DNA of 64,000 bases from Malurus cyaneus samueli (Eukaryota > Chordata > Aves > Passeriformes > Maluridae), in the NCBI GenBank assembly GCA_009741485.1, contig CM019227.1:18642096-18706095 (forward strand), read 5' to 3'. The notes beneath the pieces are model-generated. The model did no database searches, was not told the DNA's origin, and saw nothing but the letters and a program-made list of their open reading frames with translations. Shown here one piece after another: positions 35,766-46,137 of this stretch. Both the position numbers and the translations under genes were made by a program. The first letter of the stretch is position 1. Every line of letters starts with the position of its first letter.

Positions 35766-35780
35766 TGTCACCGAGTGCAG
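35662..35780 (+). CDS. Putative first coding exon, unidentified gene
   Basis: The ATG sits in a near-ideal Kozak context (gcagccATGG) inside a CpG-rich patch. It opens 39 codons and two extra bases up to the donor GTGCAG|gtatgg. The frame has no earlier in-frame ATG in the patch. The peptide starts MASFGKLTEYFSLRK, then becomes strongly basic (Arg-rich, residues 14-30). It ends with a cysteine cluster (CCC near residues 32-34, another Cys at 39) that could in principle be palmitoylated. No domain, signal peptide or membrane segment is seen, and I do not recognise the protein. Its end phase (two bases of a codon) matches the acceptor at 57,823: the join creates one Arg codon and stays open. 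That fit has about a one-in-three chance by accident. An alternative is a fortuitous ORF in an untranslated first exon. Confidence 0.35.
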
Positions 35781-37306
35781 GTATGGGGTAGCAGCGACCC
35801 GACTGTCCTGGTGCCTCTGGGTGTCCAGGGGCTGCAGGGTGGGATGTACAGTCCTTGGTGCTTTGCTTTCCATTTGCCTCTCCTGGGGCTGGGGAGGGGG
35901 CTGGGAGCAAGCCGAGGGCTCTGAAAGCATCACCCTGTTCGTGCCCAGGGCTCCCTACAGCTCATGGCTGCGGGATGTGTCCAGCAGGCTCTGTGACCTG
36001 GCATCAGTGTCCCTGCCCCAGGCACGTCCCAGGTGTTGGTGGCACATCTCGGGTGTCTGTGGGGTGACCGTGTGCGCCTGTGCCTGCCTCTGCCTGGTGC
36101 TCTCTGTGCTGTGCCAGTGCACTGTCTCCTCATCAGAGGAACGAGCTCACTGCACCAAAATCGCCCTTCCCTCCCTCTGCCCCATGGAAACTGGGGCAGC
36201 AAGAAGTGGCTTCTCAGGTGAAGTGGAACCTGTGTGGATGGGGTGCTGATGGAGGCTCCTGGCACACAGGAGGGGTCTGGGCAATGCAAACGGGGATTCC
36301 TCTGGGCAGATGGACCCATGGTTCATTGACAGCTTGTCTGGGGTATGGATTGGTGAGGAGAGTGCTGTGGGGCTGGGGAGGGGTGGCTTTTGGGCTGACT
36401 GGAAATCCCCTGTGATCTTGTGAGTGCTCAGGGTTGTGTTACTGGGGGTGCACATATCTTTGTTTTGCGTGTAAACACAGTTACTGCAATTAAGAAAATT
36501 GCTCTGTGCCTGGGTGGCTTCTCCTTGTATGTCAGGAGCAGCCTGTAGGACAGAGCTAGCACTCGGTGCTGCTCTGGGCTCTTCCCCCTCTGTGGGCTTA
36601 GCCTGAGCAGTGTGTCCTCAGATCTCCTGCTGACCTGTATGCAGCGCCTCCCTGCTGCTGGGGGTCTGGCTCTGTGTAGGGTGACAAATAGCACCAAGGT
36701 GTTCACTCACCTTCTCCCCTGGTTGTTGAGCACTTTGTACTCTGTAAAGGTTATTAAAATATCTCCAGATTCAAATGAAGCTGGAGCATCTCCTGCTGCT
36801 GCCCCTGTTGCTGCTGAGACAATGAGATGTGCACAGCCACTGCTGTCTCCCCTCTTCCCCTGGTGTCTGAAGAAGAGTTACCTCTTCCCCGCTGACTCGT
36901 TTCTCCAGAAACATTCCTGGCAGAACCAGGAGCTTTGTTCTGCTCCTTTTTGGCATTGTGGACAGAACCCCTAGTTTCTGCACTCAGGTTTTTGCCGTGC
37001 TGGTGTGGAGCTGGGTGTGAGGAAGGTCTGTTCTCCAGGTGCTGCCGGGCACAGCACATCCCCGGGGTTTGCTGTGTGCAGCCAAGCATGTGCCAGTGCC
37101 TGACCTGAGAGAGAGGAGGAGCTGCACTCCCAAGCAAAGGCTGCTATGATTCTGGACCATGGGATTTGGGGTGGGTTGGGTGCTTTCCTCTGCAATGGGA
37201 GATGTCATGGTGCCTTCCTAGCCCTGGGACCTGAGCCACAAATGGGGCATTGCTGGCATGTAGCTCATGTGCCAGATTTTCCATGACTATGGATGTGAGA
37301 CTGAAC

Positions 37307-37364
37307 AACCATGGCAGGGGGTGGAACAGGATGAGCTTTTAGGTCCCTTCCAGCCCAAACCACT
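37307..37364 (+). mobile_element. CR1 fragment, 3' tip
   Basis: About 58 bases: 'aaccatggcagggggtggaa', 'caggatgagcttttaggtcc' and 'cttccagcccaaaccactc'. The terminal octamers are lost. Confidence 0.85.
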
Positions 37365-38119
37365 CAGTGCCAGAGTTCTCCCCTCACACAGGACTGTGGC
37401 TCACTGTGCATTGGACGTGGCCCCCAGAGCTGTTGCCTCTAGAGGCTCAGCTCCCTCCGGGGATGGTGGGCACCCTTCCCCAAGCAGAGCTTCTGTGTGT
37501 GGCCAAAGTCAGGTTGCAGGGAGCTGTGCTCTCCCTGTTTTGCCTCCTGGGCCATGCAGCTGCTCCAGGGCATCTCCTCTGGGCTGGATCCGGGTGTGTG
37601 GATAGGTTTCCTGGTGTCCCTGACCCCCATGGTGAGAGGCTCAAGTGCCCCTGTGGATACCGAGTCCATTCCCTTGATTGCCGCCGGTGATTATGGAAGT
37701 AATACTGTGTTGATTGAAGTGCGGGATGCTCTGAAATCAGTGTCACTTCTCACTTCAGCCACTTGAGTTTTTGCCTGTATTCCCCCACATGTCTGTACCT
37801 TGAGAAGCCCCAGGAAATCTTCATGGCTGAGATCCAAAAGCCAGCACAATGCAGCTACTGCCATGTCAGGCCCTGTGCTTGCTCTACGTGGTGCTTCTTC
37901 CAGCTCTGCTGAGCAACTTTCTTCACTCTCATGTGAGCAATTTAAGCATGAAAATAAGATCCTCAGCTCCCACATTTCCCTGCTCACGGAGGTACCAGAG
38001 ATGCTGCACTCCTGGCTCAGCAGGCTGCTGTCTAATACCCCTCAGCACAGCCCTCCCCTGCTGTTGCTCAGGCTAGCCATGCTCCCACCACGTTTCCCAA
38101 GGCTGCATAATCCCCTGGG

Positions 38120-38300
38120 ACCCCAGGGAACAGACGTATAGGCAGGAACTCAGTCGAGAGCATGCACTGACTGGAGTTATTAAATTCTATATATAGTGAT
38201 CCCACGCATTCTCATAAGACCTAACAGAAATTAGCAGACGTGCAGTTGTGGTTTTAAATAATATTCCTGCATTTTTAAACTACACCTCCAGACAAAGCAA
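38120..38300. promoter_or_regulatory. Candidate regulatory island with MEF2-type site
   Basis: A repeat-free AT-rich stretch in an otherwise GC-richer intron. At 38,187-38,196 CTATATATAG fits the MEF2 consensus YTAWWWWTAR, next to 'gagttattaaatt'. A site of this degeneracy is expected several times per 64 kb by chance, so only the combination with local composition is suggestive. Confidence 0.2.
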
Positions 38301-41300
38301 CCATGAGTGATCTGGGATGAGTAAGTCGTGTCGGGCTTGAGAATTAGTGGGCTCAGACTTGTGCATGGGAGTGGAGCCCAGCAGGAGATCATCTCACCCG
38401 AGGTGCTTTTGGGCAAAGGCGCTGCTTGCAGGAGCTCTTCAGCCTCTGCCCTCCTGCTCTGCCCCGCCTGTGGCACAGAGTGTGTCCTGGTTTGTACCTC
38501 TCTGTGGTGGCAGCTGGGGGCTCCTCCAGCCTGAGCCCTGCGCTGCAGGAGGGGCCGTGGCACAGCTGCCTCCTGTGAAATTGTGAAATCCATCGCCTGG
38601 ACAGTTGTCCCTGGGGTGGGGAGGCCCCCGGTGTGACAAGGAGGGGATCAGGGTGTCCCCTGTGCGGCTGGGACAGGGACTGGCAGTGAACACCCCAGCC
38701 GAGCCCAGCCCAGGGGAGCAGGGGATTTATCTGCTGCAGCGTATTTCTCTCTAGCAGGAGCAGTGACAGATGAACCAAAACCTCCAGCTGCCGGGCTCCA
38801 GAGCTTTGTGAGGGTGAAGGCCTGGAGCATCCCAGGGATGTGGGTGTTTGTCTGCAGCCCTGGGTGCAGGTGCCTGCAGGTGAAGCACAGGAGGGGCTGT
38901 GGGTGCTTGCTGAGGTCTGGGGGTTGTTCTTTGTGTTATCTTGTGGTGCCAGCCTTGATGTGCTTGTGCCCAGCTCTGCACGTTGGCTGCAGAGGCAGAG
39001 AGGATCTACTCTGGGATGGAAGGAAAAGGCAAGTTGTACTAAACATCTCTTCTCTTAATGATCTATTTATAAACTGAATGGTTTGGACAACTGATTTTGG
39101 GTTCTTGCAGCTTTTGCCAAGTGGATCAGAGCATCACTGTTGTGTGAGGGCTGTTGTGCTGTACCTGGGCTGAGAGGATGGCCCCGCTCTGCTGAGTGAG
39201 CCAGGGAGGCTCCAGGGTGGGCTGGAACTCTCAGGAGCCCGATGGCCCTTCCCAGGCTGCTGCTTTCTGCCAGGGCTGCTTAGCAGCAAGCTAGCCTGGC
39301 ACAGGCCTGGGCTGGGATCCCAGGGACCTGCGGTGCTTCTGTGAAAATGGGGATCCCATATCAGTGTTAATGGGTACGGGAGAATTCCTAAAGGACCCTC
39401 TTAGCATTGTCCTCAGCATGGGTGCAGTGGGGGAAAGCAGAACTGCCCGAGAATGCCAGTCCGACCACCAGAGTGGTGACCTGCAACACTTAAACGATTC
39501 ATTAAAAAAATAATTAAAATTCCTATTGAAAGTCATTAAAAATCCCAAGTCCTGTCCAGGGGTGGCTTTTGAGAGAAATTTTCTCCTCTAGGCAGGGACT
39601 TGTGGGCAGATTCAGTTGGCCCAGGGCTGTTGTCACTTGGCCTCAGGAGGCTGATGTCTGTTCCCTCTGACAGCTGCACCTCTCCCCTGCTCTGTGGTCC
39701 CCAGAGCCCCATTTGGTCCCCACAGAGGGGCTTTAATGAGCTCCTTAGGAGATCACTGCCTAGTTATGGAAAAGGAGGGATTCAGCATGGGGGAATAGAG
39801 GGAGAGATCTGTGCCTGGGTTTGGATTCTGTATCCTTCTCCTGGAAGAGACGGTCAGCCCTGGAGGCAGCAGAGCTGGCAACTCCTAAAATCCTGGGCAA
39901 TGAAGATCCTACATCCTCAGTGGGCTCCCGGAGAGGAGCTTTTTCTTGGTTTGGGGTGAGCAGTGGTGAAACCCAGGGAATCTCAGCATGGGGAACAGGG
40001 AGGAGAGGAGTGTGGCTGTGCTGGGCAGGCAGGGTGTCAGCTTTAGGGTTCTGCTGCCTTCTCTCAAAACCTGAGTTGGAAGTTCATGTTAATTAACAAT
40101 GAATTAGATCAGGTAAGAATGAAATGACGTAAAAATTCTGACCTGCCTGGCCTGGTTTTGTCCATGTCATTAGATAATCTCCAGCTGAAGAAGGGGTGCT
40201 CAGGGTGATGCTTCATCTTTGCATTCCCAGGGGCAGAGGTGGGTTCAGGTGTCCCTGCTGCTCCCAGGGTCAGAGCCTGTTCCAGGCCTTGTGGGAGGCT
40301 GGACCAAGGAGCTGCTCTTTGCCATGGGAGCTGTCACTCCACTCCTTTGGGGGTCTTCTCCCCACTGATATCCTGATATCCTCGCTGTACAGATGGATGG
40401 GCTTGGATGGGGAGGGGTAGTGGGGAATTGATTTCCTGGCAGGATTGTGCTTAGTTGTTTTTGGTTGCTTAAAAATATCTCCTCAGCTCTGACAGCGCGT
40501 CTGTGTTCGAGCACACGATTGTGGTGAGGGGCAGCAGGAACTGGCAAGATTTGGGGCTGGAAAACCACCCTGAAGGAACAGCTCCTGTGTTAGCAGCACA
40601 CAGCATGAGACAGGTAAAGATGGCACCTAAAAATATCCAAAGGGCCATCTCTGAGGGGCTCTCCAATATGGCTGAGAGTCTGACTGACTTTCGCTGCTTG
40701 ATTTTTGATGTGTTTTGAACAAAACCTTTCTGCTTCTGAATGACACATCCATATGGAAAGATATCTGCATTGTAAAGGAGCAAACAAGGAACTTGGAAGT
40801 GTTTTGGGTTTAGTGGGAAGTTTCCACCTGAGATTAGTCAATAAGGTGTTTGTGATACTTATACTCCAAACTTCCCAGCACTCAGCCCTCCCTTGCCTGC
40901 TGGGATGCCAGCAGGAAAAACATGTGAGGCTGCATGGATTCACTTTCATGGATTCATTTTTTGCTGTAACAGATCATTTTAACCTATTAACAAATTGATG
41001 TCTGCTGCTGCTGCATAGAAGTGATAGGTGCTGGTGCTGGAAATAGAGTCCTAAATCCAGTGTTAGCGACTCGGCTTTGTAGAGGTGCTGAGCATCCATT
41101 AATCCTCTTAACTGGAACAGGCAGCCCAGCCTCAGCACCTTGGCAGCTCAGCTGGGCAAGAGTGAGGGAAAGAGCTTCAGGAGCTGGAGCTGGGGGCTTC
41201 AGCCACGGTCAGCTGGAGCTTGGGAATGCAGTGACGAGTTTTGGGGTGCCTGTGGCTGCACAGTGGGTGGGGGGGCTGTCCTCAAGGGCAGCTTACGTGC

Positions 41301-41330
41301 TCCTGGGTGAGGTGTGGTTGGAATGATGCT

Positions 41331-41733
41331 CCAAAGACTGGAGACCCTCTGCCATGGAGACAGGCTGAGAGCTGGAGAGGGCTCCGAGGAGACCCTTAAA
41401 GCCCCTTCCACTGCCTCAAGTGGGATTATAAAAAGGAGAGCAACTTTTTACACAGGCAGAGAGTGACAGGACAAGGGAAAATTGTTTTAAATTAAAAGAG
41501 GGGAGATTTAGGTTAGATATTGGGAAGGAATCCTTGCTTCCACCTTCCCCCACCCTATGAGGGTGGGCAGGCCCTGGCACAGGGTGCCCAGAGAAGCTGT
41601 GGCTGCCCCTGGATCCCTGGAAGTGTCCAAGGCCAGGCTGGACAGGGTTTGGAGCAGCCTGGGACAGTGGAAGGAGTGAAATGGGATGGGATTTAAGGTC
41701 CCTTCCCACCCAAACCATTCCATGGTTCCATGC
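41331..41733 (+). mobile_element. CR1 fragment, ~400 bp with internal disruption
   Basis: It begins 'gctccaaagactggagaccc' and 'gagacaggctgagagctgga'. The middle part is shortened and altered (41,395-41,510). It then recovers 'ttaggttagatattgggaag', 'ggccctggcacagggtgccc', 'aaggccaggctggacagggt' and 'cccacccaaaccattccatg'. Near 'agtggaaggagtgaaatggg' the usual 'tgtccctgcccatggcaggg' block is missing, so there is an internal deletion. Confidence 0.92.
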
Positions 41734-43095
41734 TCCCACCTTCCCTATGCAGCTGTGTTTGTCAGGGTCACTGGTGCCCTTCAGCTCTCACAGGTGCCCC
41801 ATGTCCCTCCATGCTGGTGGCCATGGTGAGATGCAGCACTGAGCCTTCCTCCCCTCTCCTCTGTGCCGGCCTTTCCCCCGGCTGTGTCCGCGGTGTCTCA
41901 TGACGATGACAAGCTGTCAGACATGAACGATTGTGAGCAGAGTGGCAGTGTCACTGGAGGAAATGACATTTAACTTTTGTTGCTTGATTGAGCTGCCTGG
42001 GTTTTGTATATTAAAGCTAAAGAGGCTTTTTGGCTTTGTTCTCCCCACTGTTTGCATTGCCTGCCTGGGATCTGTTAGGACCAGGCTTGGGGAGCAGCAC
42101 AGAGCAGAAATCTGTCTCCCCATGAAACCTGTCCTTACAAGGGCCTTCTTCAGCTAACCTTATCCTGTCCTGGTTCTGGGTGGTTTCTGTGCAGTGGGGG
42201 CACCTGGGTGCATTCCCAGTTGCAGCCCCAGTGCTGTGGACTCAGCTCCTCTGAGCTCCTGCTCTCGCTGTGGGCTGTGGCTCTGTCCCCTCCCGTGCTG
42301 TCAGGGTATGGGGTGAGGGGATGTGGACAGAGATAGGGATGCTCTGAGCCTCTGCCTCTTCCTGCTCCTCAGAAACCTGCTTCCATGGCTGGGATACAGG
42401 ATTGTTTAATACCTGTCCCATAAAAGTGCACGTATGTCTGGCCTGGGAGCTGGCTGGAAAAGCTTCCTGGATCTGACAAGACTGGAAAAGCACATCTGAG
42501 CTCCCAGTGTCATCTTTTTGGGGTTTGGGGCCATGCTTTAGCTAAAGACAAGGCTTGTACCCTTGGTATTCTCCCTTTCCTCCTGGCTTGCAATCTCCTT
42601 TGAAAACCAGTCTTTGGGATGGGAGATGAGCTTGGGAGCTGCCTAATTTCTGCACAAGCTGAAGCTCAACTTTGCCTGGGTTAGGCAGAAAAAGATGAAT
42701 GGGCACCCTTTATTTTGGAGTGGTAGGATGGGGTAGTGGGAGGAAGGGAATGATAGCACTGTTCAGGGGAATTGCAGACGGAGCGTGACTGCAGGAACGG
42801 CTCCTCCAGCAGAGAGCCTTTGCCTGTGAGTCAGCCGTGCTCCAAAGGCTGCTGCTTTCCCAATCCCCACTGTTTGGGCACTGAGTCACGGCTGGAGGGG
42901 CGCAGGTAGGAAACAGAAGCACCAGCAATCCTCACCGAGATTTGCGCACGGAGAGGGGGCAGGAATCGATTCCAGACAGTGGAGGGGGGGTGGGGAATGT
43001 TAACAGCCTCGGATAGAAGCGGTGGCTGGCATGGAGAAGATTGTGAATGGGATTGTCCCTGGGTGCCCTTCTCTGCCTGCTCCTGCCTGTGCAGA

Positions 43096-44630
43096 GCAGT
43101 CCCTGGGGGCGTGGGGATACCGGACAGTCCATGGGATGTGTGGGGTATCAGGCAGTGCTTGGTGTGTGTGGGGACACCGGGCAGCCCCTGGGATGTGTGG
43201 GGACACCGGGCAGCCCCTGGGATGTGTGGGGACACCGGGCAGTCCCTGGGATGTGTGGGGACACCGGCAGCCCCTGGGATGTGTGGGGACACCGGGCAGC
43301 CCCTGGGATGTGTGGGGACACCGGGCAGTCCCTGGGATGTGTGGGGACACGGGCAGTCCCTGGGATGTGTGGGGACACCGGCAGTCCCTGGGATGTGTGG
43401 GGACACCGGGCAGTCCCCAGGATGTATGGGGACACCAGGCAGTCCCCGGGCTGTGTGGGGACAATGGGCAGTCCCCAGGATGTGTGGGGTATCAGGCAGT
43501 GCTTGGTGTGTGTGGGGACACCGGGCAGCCCCTGGGATGTGTGGGGACACCAGGCAGCCCCTGGGATGTGTGGGGACAATGGGCAGTCCCCAGGATGTGT
43601 GCAGACACCAGGCAGCCCCTGGGATGTGTGGGGCCACCAGGCAGTCCCTGGGATGTGTGGGGACACCGGGCAGTCCCCGGGATGTGTGGGGACACCGGGC
43701 AGCCCTGGGATGTGTGGGGACACTGGGCAGCCCCTGGGATGTGTGGGGACACCGGGCAGCCCTGGGATGTGTGGGGACACGGGCAGTCCCTGGGATGTGT
43801 GGGGACACCTGGCAGCCCCTGGGATGTGTGGGGACACCGGGCAGCCCCTGGGATGTGTGGGGACACCAGGCAGTACCCGGGATGTGTGGGGACACCAGGC
43901 AGTCCCTGGGATGTGTGGGGACACAGGGCAGTCCCCGGATGTGTGGGGACACCGGCAGCCCTGGGATGTGTGGGGCACGGCAGCCCTGGATGTGTGGGGA
44001 CACCAGGCAGTACCCGGGATGTGTGGGGAACCGGGCAGTCCCTGGGATGTGTGGGGACACGGCAGTCCCTGGGATGTGTGGGGACATCGGGCAGTCCCTG
44101 GGATGTGTGGGGACACCAGGCAGTCCGGGATGTGTGGGGACATGGGCAGTCCCCGGATGTGTGGGGACACCGGCAGCCCCTGGGATGTGTGGGGACACCG
44201 GCAGTCCCTGGGATGTGTGGGGACATCGGGCAGCCCCTGGGATGTGTGGGGACACTGGGCAGCCCCTGGGATGTGTGGGGACATCGGGCAGTCCCTGGGA
44301 TGTGTGGGGACATCGGCAGTCCCTGGGATGTGTGGGGCATCGGGCAGCCCCTGGGATGTTGGGACACCGGGCAGTCCCTGGGATGTGTGGGGACACCAGG
44401 CAGTCCCTGGGATGTGTGGGGACACCAGGCAGTACCCGGGATGTGTGGGGACACCGGGCAGTCCCTGGGATGTGTGGGGACATCGGGCAGTCCCTGGGAT
44501 GTGTGGGGACATCGGGCAGTCCCTGGGATGTGTGGGGACATCGGGCAGCCCCTGGGATGTGTGGGGACACCGGGCAGTCCCTGGGATGTGTGGGGACACC
44601 AGGCAGCCCCCAGGGTGCTCGGGCAGCCCA
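43096..44630. repeat. 29-bp minisatellite array (~50 units)
   Basis: About 1.5 kb of head-to-tail units of 29 bp. The core is GGGATGTGTGGGGACACC followed by GGGCAGYCCCT; the variable sites are C/T in 'cagYccctg', 'accGgg/accAgg', and 'cagtacccggg'. Many units are one or two bases short, always inside a G or C run. The outer units (43,096-43,150 and after 44,605) are the most degenerate, as is usual at array edges. Because 29 is not a multiple of three and the unit has few stops, almost all six frames stay open (plus strand about 550-635 codons, minus strand up to about 680). These frames are by-products and not genes. The plus strand carries three or four G-runs per unit. Confidence 0.98.
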
Positions 44631-45553
44631 GCTCCTGGCTCTGGTGGCACGGATGGCTTTGTCATTGTGCTCACAGAGCAAATGCTGTGATCCAGGTGGC
44701 AGTGGGGGTTGGGGGATCCTGCCCTATAGCACTGGGAAATGTCCAGCTGCATCAGCATCACCAGGAGGCAAGGGAAAGGGGCTTGGGGTCCTTGTGCCAT
44801 GTTGAGCTGAATGACACCTGGGGACAATGGAAGGATGGACATGTCGGAGCTGTGAGTGCTCATGGGACAGGGCACAGCCCCAGGAGCAGGAAGGAGATGC
44901 CATTGGGATTTGGAGGCATCTGGGCATAGAATATCCTCTATCCAGCCCCTGGTGCAGGAGTCTGGCACCCTTCTGTGGGGAAGTTTGGGTGGGTTCTGTC
45001 CTTCAAACAGCCCCTCGGTGGGGAAGAGTCCCCCCAGGAGGAGAGGAGTGCTCCAGGAACAGCGTCTAGGTGATGCTGTCCTGCAGGAGCTGGGCTGAGC
45101 CAGCTCTGGGAGAGCTGGGGAGGAAGGGAGAGGGGATATGTCAACAAAAGAGATTTTCTCTGGACCCAGGAAGAAGCATTTCAAAGAGGAAAGAAAAAAA
45201 AGGACACTACTGTTGGGAATATTTCAAATGGGAAAACCAGGATACTTCCTTTAATAATTAAAACATTTTTTTTCCCACAAATCCAGTGTTTTTTCCTATA
45301 GGAATAGTTGGCAATTATATAAATTAATGCAAGATATTTTTAGTTTCGATTTTAAAACTTTTTAATGGAAAGAATGCAGGCAGGAATAAGCTTATCCTCC
45401 TGGTTCCCTGGCATAGGGGGAGCAGAGCAGAACCCCCACCCTCATTCCCTACCTGAAGCTGCCCCTGGCTGTGGGTGCTGCTGCCTGGAGCATCCATGTG
45501 CTCCCACGGGTGTTTGGAAGCTGCAGGAGCTGGCATTTGTTCCTGTTGGCTGC

Positions 45554-45554
45554 N
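45554..45554. other. Undetermined base (N)
   Basis: A single N in otherwise ordinary sequence: an unresolved base call, not a scaffold gap. Confidence 0.99.
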
Positions 45555-45710
45555 TGGTTGCTCTGGGCCCTCTTCTGCTTGCCCTGTGTGCAGGATTTGT
45601 CTGGCTGTCTCTGGTACATCTATTTTTTGGCTGCAAATCCATGTTTGTAGAAAAACTGGGAAGCTCCAGTGCATTTTTATGTTGCTTTAAAGAACAAATA
45701 GATAAAATTT

Positions 45711-45854
45711 ATCACAGGATCCCAGAATGGTTTGAGTTGGAATGGAGCTTTCAGCTCACCTCATTCCAACCCCATGGGCAGGAACACCTTCCACTAGCCC
45801 AGGCTGCTCCAAGCCCTGTCCAGCCTTGAACACTTCCAGGGATGGGGCAGCCAC
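45711..45854 (-). mobile_element. CR1 fragment, inverted
   Basis: 'atcacaggatcccagaatgg' then 'tttgagttggaatggagctt', 'gggcaggaacaccttccact', 'gctccaagccctgtccagcc' and 'cttccagggatggggcagcc'. About 144 bases long, it sits just 140 bases from an oppositely oriented copy. Confidence 0.92.
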
Positions 45855-45991
45855 AAGTTCTTCACTGGCAGACTGGGAGCATATTTCAGCCGAGGATTTT
45901 AGGGAATGATTTTCCTGCAGCAGGGATGTGTTTACCCTGGCAGAGCCTGGCTCTGCTTTCCTCTGTAGGGTTTGAGCTGCAACTGCACAGA

Positions 45992-46137
45992 AGTGGCAGA
46001 GTCCCCATCCTTGGAAGCATTGACAAAATGTGGGGATGTGGCACTTGAGGACATGCAAAGTGGTGGTGGTGCCGGGTTGGTCGTTGGATTTTATAATCCT
46101 TGGAGGTATTTTCCACCCTTGATGATTCTGTGATTCT
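45992..46137 (+). mobile_element. CR1 fragment, diverged
   Basis: 'gtggcagagtccccatcctt', 'gatgtggcacttgaggacat' and 'ttccacccttgatgattctg' align with the better-preserved copy at 56.12-56.26 kb ('gatgtggcacttggggacat'). Both belong to a subfamily distinct from most others here. Confidence 0.82.

Larger units (their letters stand above)
35500..35800 (+). promoter_or_regulatory. Second CpG-rich patch, putative promoter
   Basis: A ~300-base CpG-enriched segment includes 'cctcccgggaccgtgggctg', 'cggagtgcgcggggcagcgg' and 'gaccgagtgcag'-type sequence up to the donor at 35,781. It lies about 1.3 kb downstream of the larger island and overlaps the putative first coding exon. I infer an alternative or principal transcription start shortly upstream of 35,620; no TATA box is visible. 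Confidence 0.45.
35781..43095 (+). other. Putative intron, first part
   Basis: If the exons at 35.7 and 57.8 kb belong together, this is the start of a ~22-kb intron. The segment is unique sequence with CR1 copies at 37.3 and 41.3 kb and a possible regulatory island at 38.1-38.3 kb. No internal exon was found with both splice sites and coding-like codon use, although small exons could be missed. Confidence 0.4.

Noticed and set aside
43096..44630. CRISPR-like array because of the 29-base repeat
   Set aside because: Units are head to tail with no unique spacers, no cas genes, and the context is avian nuclear DNA.
42831..45184. Open frames of about 350-680 codons on both strands over 43-44.6 kb
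   Set aside because: They follow from a stop-free 29-bp repeat read in shifting phase. They overlap in almost all six frames and lack splice signals and non-repeat coding sequence.
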